From an uncultured Flavobacteriaceae bacterium (GTDB lineage Bacteria; Bacteroidota; Bacteroidia; Flavobacteriales; Flavobacteriaceae), in NCBI GenBank assembly GCA_905479065.1, contig CAJQLB010000013.1:1-64000 (forward strand): a stretch of 64,000 bases of DNA, given 5' to 3'. The notes under the pieces were generated by a model that made no database searches, had not been told where the DNA came from, and saw only the letters and a list, made by a program, of their open reading frames with translations. Position numbers and translations under genes: made by a program. This document shows, one piece after another, positions 34,872 to 43,973 of this stretch. Each line of letters starts with the position of its first letter. Position 1 is the stretch's first letter.

Positions 34872-34879
34872 CAAAAATA
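34872..34879 (-). promoter_or_regulatory. Probable -7 element, plastocyanin-like gene
   Basis: The minus strand reads TATTTTTG (TAnnTTTG) 19 bases before the ATG at 34853. Confidence 0.5.
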
Positions 34880-34925
34880 GTGATTTTTATAATCTTTTAA
34901 TTAAAGTTCTGTTAAACTACATATT

Positions 34926-37781
34926 TTATTTACTCAAATACATTTTTCTTTTAGAGTATAAGTCATAAAAATCATCATCTTTCAAACTGTCAATAAATAA
35001 TATGCTTTCTCCGGTACTTTTCATTTCGGGACCCAATGTTTTGTCTACATTTGGAAATTTATTAAAGGAAAATACAGGTTGTTTAATTGCATAACCCTCT
35101 AGTTGAGGATTAAAATCAAAATCAGTTACTTTTTTTTCTCCTAGCATCACTTTAGTGGCATAATTTACGTAAGGTTCTTTATAGGCCTTGGCTATGAATG
35201 GGACAGTTCTGGAAGCTCTTGGGTTGGCCTCAATGATATAAACTACCTCATCTTTAATCGCAAATTGAATATTAATTAAGCCAACGGTATTCAAAGCTCT
35301 AGCGATAGTATGCGTATGATCGATAATTTGTTGCATTACCAGGTCTCCTAAATTAAAGGCTGGTAATGTCGCGTTTGAATCACCCGAATGAACACCACAA
35401 GGCTCAATATGCTCCATGATACCAATGATATAGACATTCCCGTCCGCATCACAAATAGCATCTGCCTCAGCTTCAATAGCACCATCTAAATAATGATCCA
35501 ATAACAACTTGTTATTTGGTATTTTACGTAATAAATCGACAACATGCTCAACCAAATCATTTTTATTAATTACAATTTTCATACCCTGTCCCCCTAACAC
35601 ATATGACGGTCTCACTAAAATTGGAAAATCCAATTGATCAGCTAGTGCTAAAGCTTCATCTGCATTCTCTGCAATGCCAAACTCCGGATATGGTATGCTA
35701 TTGGCCTTCAATAAACTTGAGAAACTCCCTCTATCCTCAGCTAAATCAAGAGCTTCGTAACTAGTCCCTATGATTTTCACTCCATATTTAGTTAACTTTT
35801 CAGCTAGTTTTAAGGCTGTTTGACCACCAAGCTGCACAATAACTCCCTCTGGTTTTTCATGTCGAATAATATCATATATGTGTTCCCAAAACACAGGTTC
35901 GAAATATAATTTATCTGCAGTATCAAAATCTGTTGATACAGTTTCTGGGTTACAATTAATCATGATAGTTTCATAACCGCATTCAGCAGCAGCTAAAACA
36001 CCGTGAACACAACAATAATCAAATTCAATTCCCTGACCTATTCTATTAGGTCCAGAGCCTAAAACAACAATTTTCTTTTTATCAGAAACAATACTTTCAT
36101 TGTGAACATAAGTATCCCCTGAGGCTGTCTCCACCGCATTTTCAAATGTTGAATAGTAATAAGGTGTTTTGGCCTTAAATTCAGCAGCACACGTATCAAC
36201 TAATTTATAAACTCGTTGAATATTTTCATCAACTCGCTTTTTAAACACTTGACTTTCAAGGCATCCTAGCATGTGAGCGATTTGACGGTCTCCATAACCT
36301 TTTTGCTTCGCTTCTAACAACAACTCTCTATCTAAAGTGTCAATAGAATATTTTGATATTTCTTTATCTAAGTGAAATAGTTCTTCATATTGTCTTAAAT
36401 ACCACATATCAATTTTTGTGATATCATAAATTTGACTTAATGGTATTCCAATGGCAATCGCGTCATAAATAACAAAAACTCGGTCCCATGACGCATTTGT
36501 TAGTTTTTCTATAATTTGGTTATACTCCGTGTATCCTTTTCCATCAGCTCCCAATCCGTTTCGTTTAATCTCTAAAGATTGTGTTGCTTTATGTAGTGCT
36601 TCTTGAAATGATCTTCCTATACCCATCACCTCCCCGACGGCCTTCATTTGTAAACCTAGGGTACGATCTGATCCTTCAAATTTATCAAAATTCCATCGTG
36701 GTATTTTAACAATAACATAATCCAATGTTGGTTCAAATAATGCTGATGTTGATTTTGTTATTTGATTATCTAACTCGTCTAATGTGTAGCCAATAGCTAG
36801 TTTTGTCGCCACCTTAGCGATGGGGTAACCTGTGGCTTTACTGGCTAGTGCAGAAGATCGCGACACACGGGGATTGATTTCAATTGCAATAATGTCCTCT
36901 TTGTCATCAGGTGAAACTGCAAATTGAACATTACATCCCCCTTCAAAATCACCAATACTTCTCATCATTTTGATCGCCATATCACGCATTATCTGATACG
37001 TGTTGTCAGATAGTGTCATTGCTGGAGCCACTGTTATAGAATCTCCCGTATGAATTCCCATAGGGTCCATGTTTTCAATTGAACATATGATGACAACATT
37101 ATCATTTTTGTCTCGAAGTAATTCTAATTCATACTCTTTCCAACCCATCATGGCTTTGTCAATCATCACCTCATGTATTGGAGAAATTTCTAAACCTGTT
37201 CTAAGTAACTTGTCAAAATCCTTTTCATCATAAACAATAGCTGCTCCAGCCCCACCTAACGTGTAAGAGGCACGTATGCAAAGTGGAAAACCGAATTCTT
37301 GAGCAATTTCTTTTCCTTGTAAAAAAGAGGTCGCCGTAGCCTGAGGAGCCATTTTGACACCTATTTTATTCATCAATCCTCTAAATTGCTCACGATCCTC
37401 TGTAATATTTATAGCGTTAATATCAACACCGATAAGGGACACGTTGAAATCATCCCAAATACCTTTTTCATCGGCTTCGATACACAAATTTAGAGCAGTT
37501 TGACCTCCCATTGTTGGTAAAACTGCATCTATATTAGGATGTTCATTTAATATTTTTACAATGGATTTAGTTGTCAAGGGTAATAAGTAAACATGATCTG
37601 CCATAGAAGGGTCTGTCATGATCGTGGCAGGGTTTGAATTGATTAAAATAGTTTCAATTCCGTCTTCTCGCAAGGACCTTAACGATTGAGATCCTGAATA
37701 ATCAAACTCACAAGCCTGACCTATAACAATAGGACCAGAACCAATAATTAAAATAGATGTTAAATCTTCTCTTTTTGGCAT
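34926..37781 (-). CDS. carB: Carbamoyl-phosphate synthase large subunit, short form
   Basis: 951 residues. It has both ATP-grasp halves: the first with G-S-G-P-I-V-I-G-Q-A-C-E-F-D-Y-S-G and P-T-M-G-G-Q-T-A-L, the second with G-S-G-P-N-R-I-G-Q-G-I-E-F-D-Y and S-Y-V-L-G-G-Q-G-M. The E. coli protein is about 1073 residues; the missing part is the C-terminal MGS-like domain that binds UMP and ornithine. The frame ends normally in a stop, so this looks like the flavobacterial short form, not a truncation. It makes carbamoyl phosphate for pyrimidines and arginine. carA is not in the window. Confidence 0.95.
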   Translation of the reverse strand: MPKREDLTSILIIGSGPIVIGQACEFDYSGSQSLRSLREDGIETILINSNPATIMTDPSMADHVYLLPLTTKSIVKILNEHPNIDAVLPTMGGQTALNLCIEADEKGIWDDFNVSLIGVDINAINITEDREQFRGLMNKIGVKMAPQATATSFLQGKEIAQEFGFPLCIRASYTLGGAGAAIVYDEKDFDKLLRTGLEISPIHEVMIDKAMMGWKEYELELLRDKNDNVVIICSIENMDPMGIHTGDSITVAPAMTLSDNTYQIMRDMAIKMMRSIGDFEGGCNVQFAVSPDDKEDIIAIEINPRVSRSSALASKATGYPIAKVATKLAIGYTLDELDNQITKSTSALFEPTLDYVIVKIPRWNFDKFEGSDRTLGLQMKAVGEVMGIGRSFQEALHKATQSLEIKRNGLGADGKGYTEYNQIIEKLTNASWDRVFVIYDAIAIGIPLSQIYDITKIDMWYLRQYEELFHLDKEISKYSIDTLDRELLLEAKQKGYGDRQIAHMLGCLESQVFKKRVDENIQRVYKLVDTCAAEFKAKTPYYYSTFENAVETASGDTYVHNESIVSDKKKIVVLGSGPNRIGQGIEFDYCCVHGVLAAAECGYETIMINCNPETVSTDFDTADKLYFEPVFWEHIYDIIRHEKPEGVIVQLGGQTALKLAEKLTKYGVKIIGTSYEALDLAEDRGSFSSLLKANSIPYPEFGIAENADEALALADQLDFPILVRPSYVLGGQGMKIVINKNDLVEHVVDLLRKIPNNKLLLDHYLDGAIEAEADAICDADGNVYIIGIMEHIEPCGVHSGDSNATLPAFNLGDLVMQQIIDHTHTIARALNTVGLINIQFAIKDEVVYIIEANPRASRTVPFIAKAYKEPYVNYATKVMLGEKKVTDFDFNPQLEGYAIKQPVFSFNKFPNVDKTLGPEMKSTGESILFIDSLKDDDFYDLYSKRKMYLSK

Positions 37782-37813
37782 TTCTTTGTATTCAATTTAA
37801 ATGTAAAATTTTT

Positions 37814-37821
37814 CAAAAATA
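37814..37821 (-). promoter_or_regulatory. Probable -7 element of carB promoter
   Basis: The minus strand reads TATTTTTG, 33 bases before the carB ATG, between the rpmH terminator and carB. Confidence 0.45.
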
Positions 37822-37837
37822 GTTAACGATTGGATAT

Positions 37838-37868
37838 AAAAAAAGGCATTACGTATAGTAACACCTTT
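37838..37868 (-). terminator. Terminator between rpmH and carB
   Basis: An 11-bp stem with two G-T wobbles (37842-37852 with 37858-37868) and a T-run on the minus strand, 24 bases after the rpmH stop. Confidence 0.8.
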
Positions 37869-37891
37869 AAAATATTAACAATTGTTAATCA

Positions 37892-38053
37892 TTATTTTTT
37901 GTGACTTATTTCGGAAGATACCGATATTTTCTTTCTTCCTTTAGCTCTTCTTCGTGCTAACACTTTTCTACCATTAGCGGAAGCCATTCTTTCTCTAAAA
38001 CCATGCTTGTTTTTTCTCTTTCTCTTTGATGGCTGAAACGTTCTTTTTGGCAT
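37892..38053 (-). CDS. rpmH: 50S ribosomal protein L34
   Basis: 53 residues, highly basic, starting M-P-K-R-T-F-Q-P-S and containing N-K-H-G-F-R-E-R-M and [13 protein letters not shown]. The short acidic-to-basic tail after R-K-K is a common flavobacterial extension. A full promoter lies 62-92 bases upstream and a terminator downstream, so it forms its own unit. In many bacteria rpmH sits beside rnpA and dnaA near the origin; here it does not. Confidence 0.97.
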   Translation of the reverse strand: MPKRTFQPSKRKRKNKHGFRERMASANGRKVLARRRAKGRKKISVSSEISHKK

Positions 38054-38114
38054 TGTATATTATTTTTAAACACTTATAATCATTGATGTATGGACCAAAG
38101 CCCAAAACTGCGTG

Positions 38115-38145
38115 CAAATATACAAAGAGTTTTTACTTTCGCAAA
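38115..38145 (-). promoter_or_regulatory. Promoter of rpmH
   Basis: On the minus strand TTTG (38142-38145), 19 bases, then TATATTTG (38115-38122). Perfect match to the Bacteroidota consensus; leader of about 55 bases. Confidence 0.75.
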
Positions 38146-38178
38146 CCTAAAATTAAAATTATTTTTAATTGTTTTTAC

Positions 38179-38186
38179 TACCTTTG
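38179..38186 (+). promoter_or_regulatory. Probable -7 element for the TPR membrane protein
   Basis: TACCTTTG ends 15 bases before the ATG at 38202 (24 before the second ATG at 38211). Confidence 0.5.
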
Positions 38187-38201
38187 CCTCTTAAAATTTA
38201 A

Positions 38202-38789
38202 ATGTTCAATATGTTCAATAAAAACATAAAATTAATTTGTGCTCTGTTGGTTCTTTCTTATGCTGTTTACGAGTTTACAGAAGGAAATGTAGGAAACGGT
38301 ATCATGTTCACGTTACTTTCGTCAATTTTTATTTTTCTTTATTTTAAAAATGAATTCATCTTGCTATCATTTCTAAAATTACGTAAACAAGATTTTGATG
38401 GTGCCAAAAAATGGTTAGATAAAATAAAAAACCCTGCAACGACACTCACAAAAAAACAACAAGGCTATTACAATTATTTAAATGGCATTATGGTATCACA
38501 AACAAATATGAATGAAGCTGAAAAATATTTTAAAAATGCGATTTCGTTTGGTTTATCAATGGATCATGATCTTGCTATGGCAAAATTAAATTTAGCAGGT
38601 ATCGCTTTTTCAAAGCGCAGAAAACAAGAAGCTAATACGTTATTATCTGAGGCACAGAAACTTGATAAAAGAGGTATGTTAAGTGATCAAATAAAAATGA
38701 TGAAACAGCAAATGAAAAAGGCCTCTATACCAAATCAACATTACGGCAGTCCAACATCAGCGAGGCAAGGGAGAAGAAGTAGACGATAA
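38202..38789 (+). CDS. Membrane protein with TPR-like repeats, unknown function
   Basis: 195 residues. Two N-terminal membrane segments (about 9-23 and 33-57), then a cytoplasmic helical region with TPR-like pairs: G-Y-Y-N-Y-L-N-G-I and E-A-E-K-Y-F-K-N-A-I near 90-115, then A-K-L-N-L-A-G-I-A-F and E-A-N-T-L-L-S-E-A-Q-K-L near 128-155. A basic, disordered tail (R-Q-G-R-R-S-R-R) ends it. A second ATG three codons in (38211) is an equally plausible start. TPRs bind other proteins; the partner is unknown. Confidence 0.75.
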   Translation: MFNMFNKNIKLICALLVLSYAVYEFTEGNVGNGIMFTLLSSIFIFLYFKNEFILLSFLKLRKQDFDGAKKWLDKIKNPATTLTKKQQGYYNYLNGIMVSQTNMNEAEKYFKNAISFGLSMDHDLAMAKLNLAGIAFSKRRKQEANTLLSEAQKLDKRGMLSDQIKMMKQQMKKASIPNQHYGSPTSARQGRRSRR

Positions 38790-38846
38790 TGCCAATAAAA
38801 AATGCACGACTAATCAGTATTTTTTTATCAATTAAGAATTTCCTGT

Positions 38847-39776
38847 CTACGGCGTACTGTAAAAACCTTCTTTTGGAATTTTAATTGAATATTCTTTTCG
38901 TGATTTATTATTGAGATGTGACTCCCTCAACCATGGATTGTGCAGTTTTAAAATTTTGTAGTTAATACCAAATTGTTGAGAAAATTTTACAAAATCTGAA
39001 ACAGCGGTGTCCAAAGCTACCTTATATGTTGGAATTGGCTTATAAAGATCTTTGTGTCTATAATTAAAGCCATATTTATCTGGATGGTTTAATATTTCTT
39101 TTAACGCAACGATTCGAAATATATAGCGCCCTGTTTCTTCATTTAGCAATAAATCATAATAATCTGAAACGTTTTGACTTTTTAATCGCCGCGCGATACC
39201 ATTTTTCCCAGCATTATACGATGCAGCAGCCAGTGTCCAGGAACCAAATCGCTCTTTTGCATCTAATAAATATTTACAAGCAACTTCTGTTGATTTTTCT
39301 AAATTGTAGCGTTCGTCAACGTTCTGATTTATTTCAAGTCCATTTTCTCGACCGGTAGATGGCATTATTTGCCACACACCTTTTGCACCTGCTGGGGATA
39401 CTACATTGACTAAACCACTTTCGATTACTGCTAAAAATTTAAAATCATCTGGAACGTTATATTTCTCCAAAATAGGTTCTATCACGGGAAAATATTTATT
39501 AGCTCTTTTGAACATGAGTAATGCGTTAGACTGCCAATAAGTGTTTACAAGCAGTTCACGATCCATACGTTCTAAAATATCAGGGTCATTTAAAGGCATC
39601 ATTTCTCCTGCAAAATTTAAATTTGCTGGAACATTTAATGCATAGACATTGTAATCATTAATAATTTTTTTTTCTAAATTCTCATCACTTGGAGCGTCTT
39701 GAACTGCAAAAATAAATGAGAGTGCTATGCTTAAAACACCAAATGCTATGAGTGTTTTTTTTATGTTTATTATCAT
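38847..39776 (-). CDS. Lytic murein transglycosylase (SLT domain, MltD-like)
   Basis: 309 residues. N-terminal signal or anchor (about 6-26). The SLT catalytic domain has the active-site Glu in L-A-V-I-E-S-G-L near 118, then V-S-P-A-G-A-K-G-V-W-Q-I-M-P and A-A-A-S-Y-N-A-G-K-N-G-I. After it comes a region with F-V-K-F-S-Q-Q-F-G-I-N that looks like a partial LysM-like repeat, but the full LysM array of MltD is absent. Known: cleaves the MurNAc-GlcNAc bond with anhydro-product formation during wall turnover. Confidence 0.9.
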   Translation of the reverse strand: MIINIKKTLIAFGVLSIALSFIFAVQDAPSDENLEKKIINDYNVYALNVPANLNFAGEMMPLNDPDILERMDRELLVNTYWQSNALLMFKRANKYFPVIEPILEKYNVPDDFKFLAVIESGLVNVVSPAGAKGVWQIMPSTGRENGLEINQNVDERYNLEKSTEVACKYLLDAKERFGSWTLAAASYNAGKNGIARRLKSQNVSDYYDLLLNEETGRYIFRIVALKEILNHPDKYGFNYRHKDLYKPIPTYKVALDTAVSDFVKFSQQFGINYKILKLHNPWLRESHLNNKSRKEYSIKIPKEGFYSTP

Positions 39777-39827
39777 CCAGATATTTTTATTTAAAATTAA
39801 GTAAAATCTGTAAAAAGAAATAATTTT

Positions 39828-40490
39828 TTACGACATAATCAATTGTGGTAAATGCTTATTCAACCATTTGTATTTATTTAAAATCATGATATGTGTTCCA
39901 CCCTCAACGACGATACAATTTGAGATGTTCTGAATAGGAAACACCGTGTCTTTATTGCCGTGAATATGCACGATATTGGGTAATGTCTCATTACGATCCC
40001 AACAAACCATATTAAATATGGCCCAATCTAAATACCTTTTATCATTTATGGATAAATATTTTTGATAAAGAGCCAACCGTTTTTTAACCATTTGACCAAA
40101 ATTAAATGCAGATAATTTATTAAAATGAGCCACAAGTTGCGTTGGTAAAAATTTGTAAAGTTTTAAACGTCTTGCAACGTACATTTTTTTTGGCAGTTCA
40201 CTTTTAGACTTTATTGATGAAATGATGATTATTTTTTTAATCTCTCGAAATAAGCTCATTTCTTGAACCAAAACACCACCAAACGATACACCAATCAAGA
40301 CTGAGTTGTCATGTGTGATTTTTAAAGACATTCGTTGTGCATATGATGACAATGTTTCGTTGTCTATGGGTGGTATCCATTCCAATAAATGTATTTCAAA
40401 TTTATTTGGTGGTAATTGAATGTATTCAAAAATTGAAGAATTCGCAGCCATTCCAGGCATTAGATAAACATGTGTATAATTCAAATCCAT
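39828..40490 (-). CDS. Alpha/beta hydrolase
   Basis: 220 residues, no signal peptide. A classical triad can be proposed: nucleophile Ser69 in G-V-S-F-G-G, Asp in H-G-N-K-D-T-V-F-P near 180 and His in G-G-T-H-I-M near 200. A helical cap segment rich in Lys/Leu/Tyr (about 100-155) sits between core strands. The substrate is unknown; this is a small, compact member of the superfamily, possibly an esterase or thioesterase. Confidence 0.82.
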   Translation of the reverse strand: MDLNYTHVYLMPGMAANSSIFEYIQLPPNKFEIHLLEWIPPIDNETLSSYAQRMSLKITHDNSVLIGVSFGGVLVQEMSLFREIKKIIIISSIKSKSELPKKMYVARRLKLYKFLPTQLVAHFNKLSAFNFGQMVKKRLALYQKYLSINDKRYLDWAIFNMVCWDRNETLPNIVHIHGNKDTVFPIQNISNCIVVEGGTHIMILNKYKWLNKHLPQLIMS

Positions 40491-40537
40491 AAGAACCCAT
40501 GATGTAACTTACTCCAAAAAGTCACAATTATTTTTTG

Positions 40538-40545
40538 TAAATTTG
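40538..40545 (+). promoter_or_regulatory. Probable -7 element upstream of the acetyltransferase-like gene
   Basis: TAAATTTG (TAnnTTTG) 53 bases before the ATG at 40599. Confidence 0.45.
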
Positions 40546-40598
40546 CAAAACAAATCTATGTAAAATAGATTTACTCCCGTTGTATAAAACAGATTATT

Positions 40599-40895
40599 AT
40601 GATAGATGCAGTAGAATTAATTGACAATGATTTTTTACGTCAATTTGAATTGAAAGTTGAGGGTCAACTTGCTAAAATTGAATATTCACTTCAAGACCGG
40701 AAAATTTTTTTAACCAAACTTATTGTTCCAGATAATATTAGTGACACTTCATTTACGGAGGAATTTCTCAAATTGGTTATGAGAAATATTCAAGAGCGCA
40801 ACATTAGTGTGGTTCCAACTAGTCCTGAAATTGCAAAATTCATTAGAAGAAACAGACGCTATAAGAGTATGTTACCCGTTGGTATTCGCATCTAA
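40599..40895 (+). CDS. Small GNAT-like N-acetyltransferase (YjdJ-type)
   Basis: 98 residues, the size of the short GNAT proteins related to E. coli YjdJ and human GATD. Pattern: an N-terminal strand pair with L-A-K-I-E-Y-S-L, L-T-K-L-I-V-P in the core, a helix with F-L-K-L-V-M-R and a strand V-V-P-T-S-P-E-I-A-K-F-I followed by a basic R-R-N-R-R. The usual acetyl-CoA-binding loop R-x2-G-x-G/A is not obvious, so activity is uncertain. It ends 4 bases from the convergent mtaB. Confidence 0.7.
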   Translation: MIDAVELIDNDFLRQFELKVEGQLAKIEYSLQDRKIFLTKLIVPDNISDTSFTEEFLKLVMRNIQERNISVVPTSPEIAKFIRRNRRYKSMLPVGIRI

Positions 40896-40899
40896 TATC

Positions 40900-42210
40900 T
40901 TAGGCAACTCGTACAACACCGTCCTCACCAATCTCTGATAGTTTCATACTGTGGATCGTGTTCACTAACGCGGGATTCCATGGAACTTTTATTTTTACAT
41001 AATTATCTGAAAACCCTTGAATATAGCCTTGCTTATTTTCAGCTTCAAATAACACATTTCTCACGGTATTTAATTGACTTTCATAAAACGCTCTGCGTTT
41101 TTTCACCGACAAACTTCTAAGCATTTTGCTACGCTTTGCTCTGATATTTTTCGGAACTATGTCAGATAATGTAGATGCAACAGTATTGTCACGTTCTGAG
41201 TATGTAAACACGTGCAAATACGAAATATCTAGATTTGCTAAAAAATTATAAGTTTCTAAAAAACGCTCTTCTGTTTCTCCAGGGAAGCCCACGATGACAT
41301 CAACTCCGATACAAGCATGTGGCATCTTTGTTTTAATTCTCATAATTCGTTCAACATATAACTCTTTCAAATACCGACGTCTCATCAACTTTAAAATGTC
41401 ATTAGAACCACTTTGCAACGGAATATGAAAATGTGGTACAAACGATTTACTTTGAGCAACAAAATCAATGACATCATCACCAAGAAGATTAGGTTCAATA
41501 GATGAAATACGCAACCTCTCTACCCCGACAACATCATCCAGTGCTTTTACGAGATCAAAAAAGGTGTGCTCATGCTTTTTATTTCCAAATTCTCCTTTCC
41601 CATAATCACCAATATTAACACCCGTCAGGACAATTTCCTTAATCCCTTTCATTGCTATATCATTGGCATTTTTTAGAACATTATCTAATTTATCACTTCT
41701 TGAAATGCCTCTTGCCAAAGGTATCGTACAATAAGTACATTTATAATCGCACCCATCTTGAACCTTTAAAAAAGCACGTGTTCTATCACCAATCGAATAA
41801 CTCCCTACATAAAAATCAGCATCTTGAATTTCACAAGAATGTACTTCTCCAAAATCATTTTTAGATAAATCATTTATGTAATCAGTGATTTTAAATTTTT
41901 CAGTAGCTCCCAATACTAAATCTACACCATGAATATCTGCCAATTCTTGAGGTTTTAATTGGGCATAGCAACCAATGGCTGCTACAAAAGCATGTGGGTT
42001 TGATTTTTGAGCCTGTTTTACAATAGTCTTAAATTTTCTGTCAGCATTGTCTGTCACTGAACAAGTGTTTATCACGTAAATGTCTGCATACTCAGAAAAT
42101 TCAACACGCTCAAAACCTTCCTCAACAAAATCCCTTGAAATTGTTGATGTTTCTGAAAAATTAAGCTTGCAACCTAAGGTGTAAAATCCAACCTTTTTTC
42201 TTTGATCCAT
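40900..42210 (-). CDS. mtaB: tRNA t6A37 C2-methylthiotransferase
   Basis: 436 residues. Radical-SAM methylthiotransferase. The N-terminal UPF0004 domain holds three iron-sulfur cysteines (Y-T-L-G-C-K-L-N near 14, N-T-C-S-V-T near 50 and A-I-G-C-Y-A-Q near 84). The radical-SAM cluster C-x3-C-x2-C is in D-G-C-D-Y-K-C-T-Y-C near 153-160. A C-terminal TRAM-like region is weak. The MtaB family makes ms2t6A at A37 of ANN-decoding tRNAs. A -7 element TAAATTTG lies at 42231-42238 on the minus strand. Confidence 0.93.
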   Translation of the reverse strand: MDQRKKVGFYTLGCKLNFSETSTISRDFVEEGFERVEFSEYADIYVINTCSVTDNADRKFKTIVKQAQKSNPHAFVAAIGCYAQLKPQELADIHGVDLVLGATEKFKITDYINDLSKNDFGEVHSCEIQDADFYVGSYSIGDRTRAFLKVQDGCDYKCTYCTIPLARGISRSDKLDNVLKNANDIAMKGIKEIVLTGVNIGDYGKGEFGNKKHEHTFFDLVKALDDVVGVERLRISSIEPNLLGDDVIDFVAQSKSFVPHFHIPLQSGSNDILKLMRRRYLKELYVERIMRIKTKMPHACIGVDVIVGFPGETEERFLETYNFLANLDISYLHVFTYSERDNTVASTLSDIVPKNIRAKRSKMLRSLSVKKRRAFYESQLNTVRNVLFEAENKQGYIQGFSDNYVKIKVPWNPALVNTIHSMKLSEIGEDGVVRVA

Positions 42211-42230
42211 TGTGTTAATTAAGCAAAATG

Positions 42231-42238
42231 CAAATTTA
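42231..42238 (-). promoter_or_regulatory. Probable -7 element of mtaB promoter
   Basis: Minus strand TAAATTTG, 20 bases before the mtaB ATG. Confidence 0.5.
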
Positions 42239-42305
42239 CGACTTAAAAATCATAACCACATTTATTATAGTTTTCTGTAAGACGAATAAAGCCAAGTGAC
42301 CGTTA

Positions 42306-43481
42306 CTAATGTCTTCTGAATTTATTGGTAATATTAAAAACATGTTCTAGAATTGACGCATCTACCTCTGTAAATCTCACATGTCTTCGTGCCATGACAA
42401 TTTTTGAAACCTCAAAAGCTTTCTTAGTAAGGTAAGTTTTAAAACCTGTGTGTCCTCCCCAAGAAAAACTTGGAATAAAATTCCTAGGAAATCCACTACC
42501 AAAAATATTTGCGCTCACACCTACCACCGTTCCTGTATTAAACATGGTATTAATACCACATTTACTATGATCTCCCATCATCAAACCACAAAACTGAAGA
42601 CCAGTTTTAGAAAATCCTTCTAAATTATAATCCCATAATTTAACCTCAGCATAATTATTTTTAAGATTTGAGTTATTGGAATCAGCTCCTATATTACACC
42701 ACTCCCCAATCACAGAATTCCCTAAAAACCCATCGTGCCCTTTATTAGAATACCCAAATAAGACTGTATTAGTTAGTTCGCCACCAACTTTACAATGTGG
42801 TCCTATGGTGGTTGGTCCATAAATCTTTGCTCCCATTTTCAAAACTGCTTTTTCACACAAAGCCAAAGGGCCACGAACTAAACTTCCTTCCATGATTATA
42901 GCATCTTTTCCTATGTAAATTGGACCAGATGAAGCATTTAAGGTTGCATATTCAATTTGAGCTCCTTTTTCAACAAATACTGATTTTGGGTTGATAACAT
43001 TTACGGTATTTGATATTTTTTCAGACTGTTTACCTTTCGTTAACAATTCAAAATCTTGTTGAATTGCCTCTTCGTTTTTTGAAAATATATCCCAGGTGTG
43101 CTCAATGTAAAGGGTCTCTAAAGCAAAGTCAATGATATCAAAATCATCAAAATTGACGACTTCTTGAGATTCCATGACATAAAATGCCAAAATATTTTCT
43201 CCTGAAAAAATTGCTTGATTAGGCTCAAGTTTATTAATTAAATTTATTAGGGAATCATTAGGACAAAAGGAAGCATTAATCATGATATTATTGGGCATTT
43301 CTACCATGGGATATTTATCTGATAAATAATCCTCTGTTACAGTTGTGGTTGTTGTCCCTAAAACAATTTCCCATTTTTCTCTAATGGTAAGGATACCAAA
43401 CCGTATATCTGCGACAGGTCTCGTGTAAGTAAATGGCAACAAATTGTTACGGAAAGCTCCATCAAAAAGAATAAAATTCAT
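42306..43481 (-). CDS. GlmU-like sugar nucleotidyltransferase/acetyltransferase (alternative bacterial form)
   Basis: 391 residues. The N-terminal part (about 1-150) is a diverged nucleotidyltransferase-like region lacking the standard G-x-G-T-R-M motif. The C-terminal half (about 165-390) is a left-handed beta-helix of hexapeptide repeats (I-Y-I-G-K-D-A, V-F-G-Y-S-N, A-N-I-F-G-S-G). This layout matches the Bacteroidota protein family described as an alternative GlmU. Inferred role: UDP-GlcNAc synthesis for peptidoglycan and lipid A. The rpmE2-GlmU-like pair lies on the same strand, with a terminator between. Confidence 0.85.
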   Translation of the reverse strand: MNFILFDGAFRNNLLPFTYTRPVADIRFGILTIREKWEIVLGTTTTTVTEDYLSDKYPMVEMPNNIMINASFCPNDSLINLINKLEPNQAIFSGENILAFYVMESQEVVNFDDFDIIDFALETLYIEHTWDIFSKNEEAIQQDFELLTKGKQSEKISNTVNVINPKSVFVEKGAQIEYATLNASSGPIYIGKDAIIMEGSLVRGPLALCEKAVLKMGAKIYGPTTIGPHCKVGGELTNTVLFGYSNKGHDGFLGNSVIGEWCNIGADSNNSNLKNNYAEVKLWDYNLEGFSKTGLQFCGLMMGDHSKCGINTMFNTGTVVGVSANIFGSGFPRNFIPSFSWGGHTGFKTYLTKKAFEVSKIVMARRHVRFTEVDASILEHVFNITNKFRRH

Positions 43482-43503
43482 AAAAGGGTATTTTGGTAAA
43501 AAT

Positions 43504-43535
43504 AAAAAAGCCTTTCATTAGTTGAAAGGCTTTTT
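43504..43535 (-). terminator. Rho-independent terminator of rpmE2
   Basis: A perfect 13-bp stem (43505-43517 with 43523-43535), a 5-base loop and a T-run on the minus strand, 21 bases after the rpmE2 stop. Confidence 0.9.
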
Positions 43536-43555
43536 GAAAATATATTTACTAAAAA

Positions 43556-43807
43556 TTATTTCTTAAATTTTGCGTATTTGTTTTTAAACTTATCAATACG
43601 ACCAGCGGTATCCACTAGCTTTGATTTCCCAGTATAATATGGATGAGATGTTCTTGATATTTCCATTTTAACTAATGGATATTCAACACCATCAACATCA
43701 ATTGATTCTGAAGTGTCAGCTGTTGATTTTGTTAAAAATACGTCGTCATTTGACATGTCTTTAAACGCTACTAGTCTATAATTATCAGGGTGTATATCTT
43801 TTTTCAT
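43556..43807 (-). CDS. rpmE2: 50S ribosomal protein L31, type B (zinc-free)
   Basis: 83 residues, starting [11 protein letters not shown]. It has no cysteines, so it is the zinc-independent form. The C-terminal S-H-P-Y-Y-T-G-K and R-I-D-K-F-K-N-K-Y are typical. In other bacteria type B L31 replaces the zinc form when zinc is scarce; whether a zinc form exists elsewhere here cannot be told. A -7 box TAAATTTG sits at 43842-43849 on the minus strand. Confidence 0.95.
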   Translation of the reverse strand: MKKDIHPDNYRLVAFKDMSNDDVFLTKSTADTSESIDVDGVEYPLVKMEISRTSHPYYTGKSKLVDTAGRIDKFKNKYAKFKK

Positions 43808-43841
43808 CGCGAACTGTTTTAAACCTTGTTTTTTCGAAATG

Positions 43842-43849
43842 CAAATTTA
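43842..43849 (-). promoter_or_regulatory. Probable -7 element of rpmE2 promoter
   Basis: Minus strand TAAATTTG, 34 bases before the rpmE2 ATG. Confidence 0.5.
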
Positions 43850-43932
43850 AAATATTTTTACAAAACTACAATGTTTTTGTATTAATTTTTAAAAAGAAGA
43901 ATTACTAGCCAAATTTAAATGTAACGTTTTAG

Positions 43933-43940
43933 TATATTTG
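43933..43940 (+). promoter_or_regulatory. Probable -7 element upstream of the DUF4199 gene
   Basis: TATATTTG overlaps a possible TTG start at 43938, so the ATG at 43974 is the better start. Confidence 0.6.
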
Positions 43941-43973
43941 ACTACTAACAACCATAAATTAAATTATACAAAC

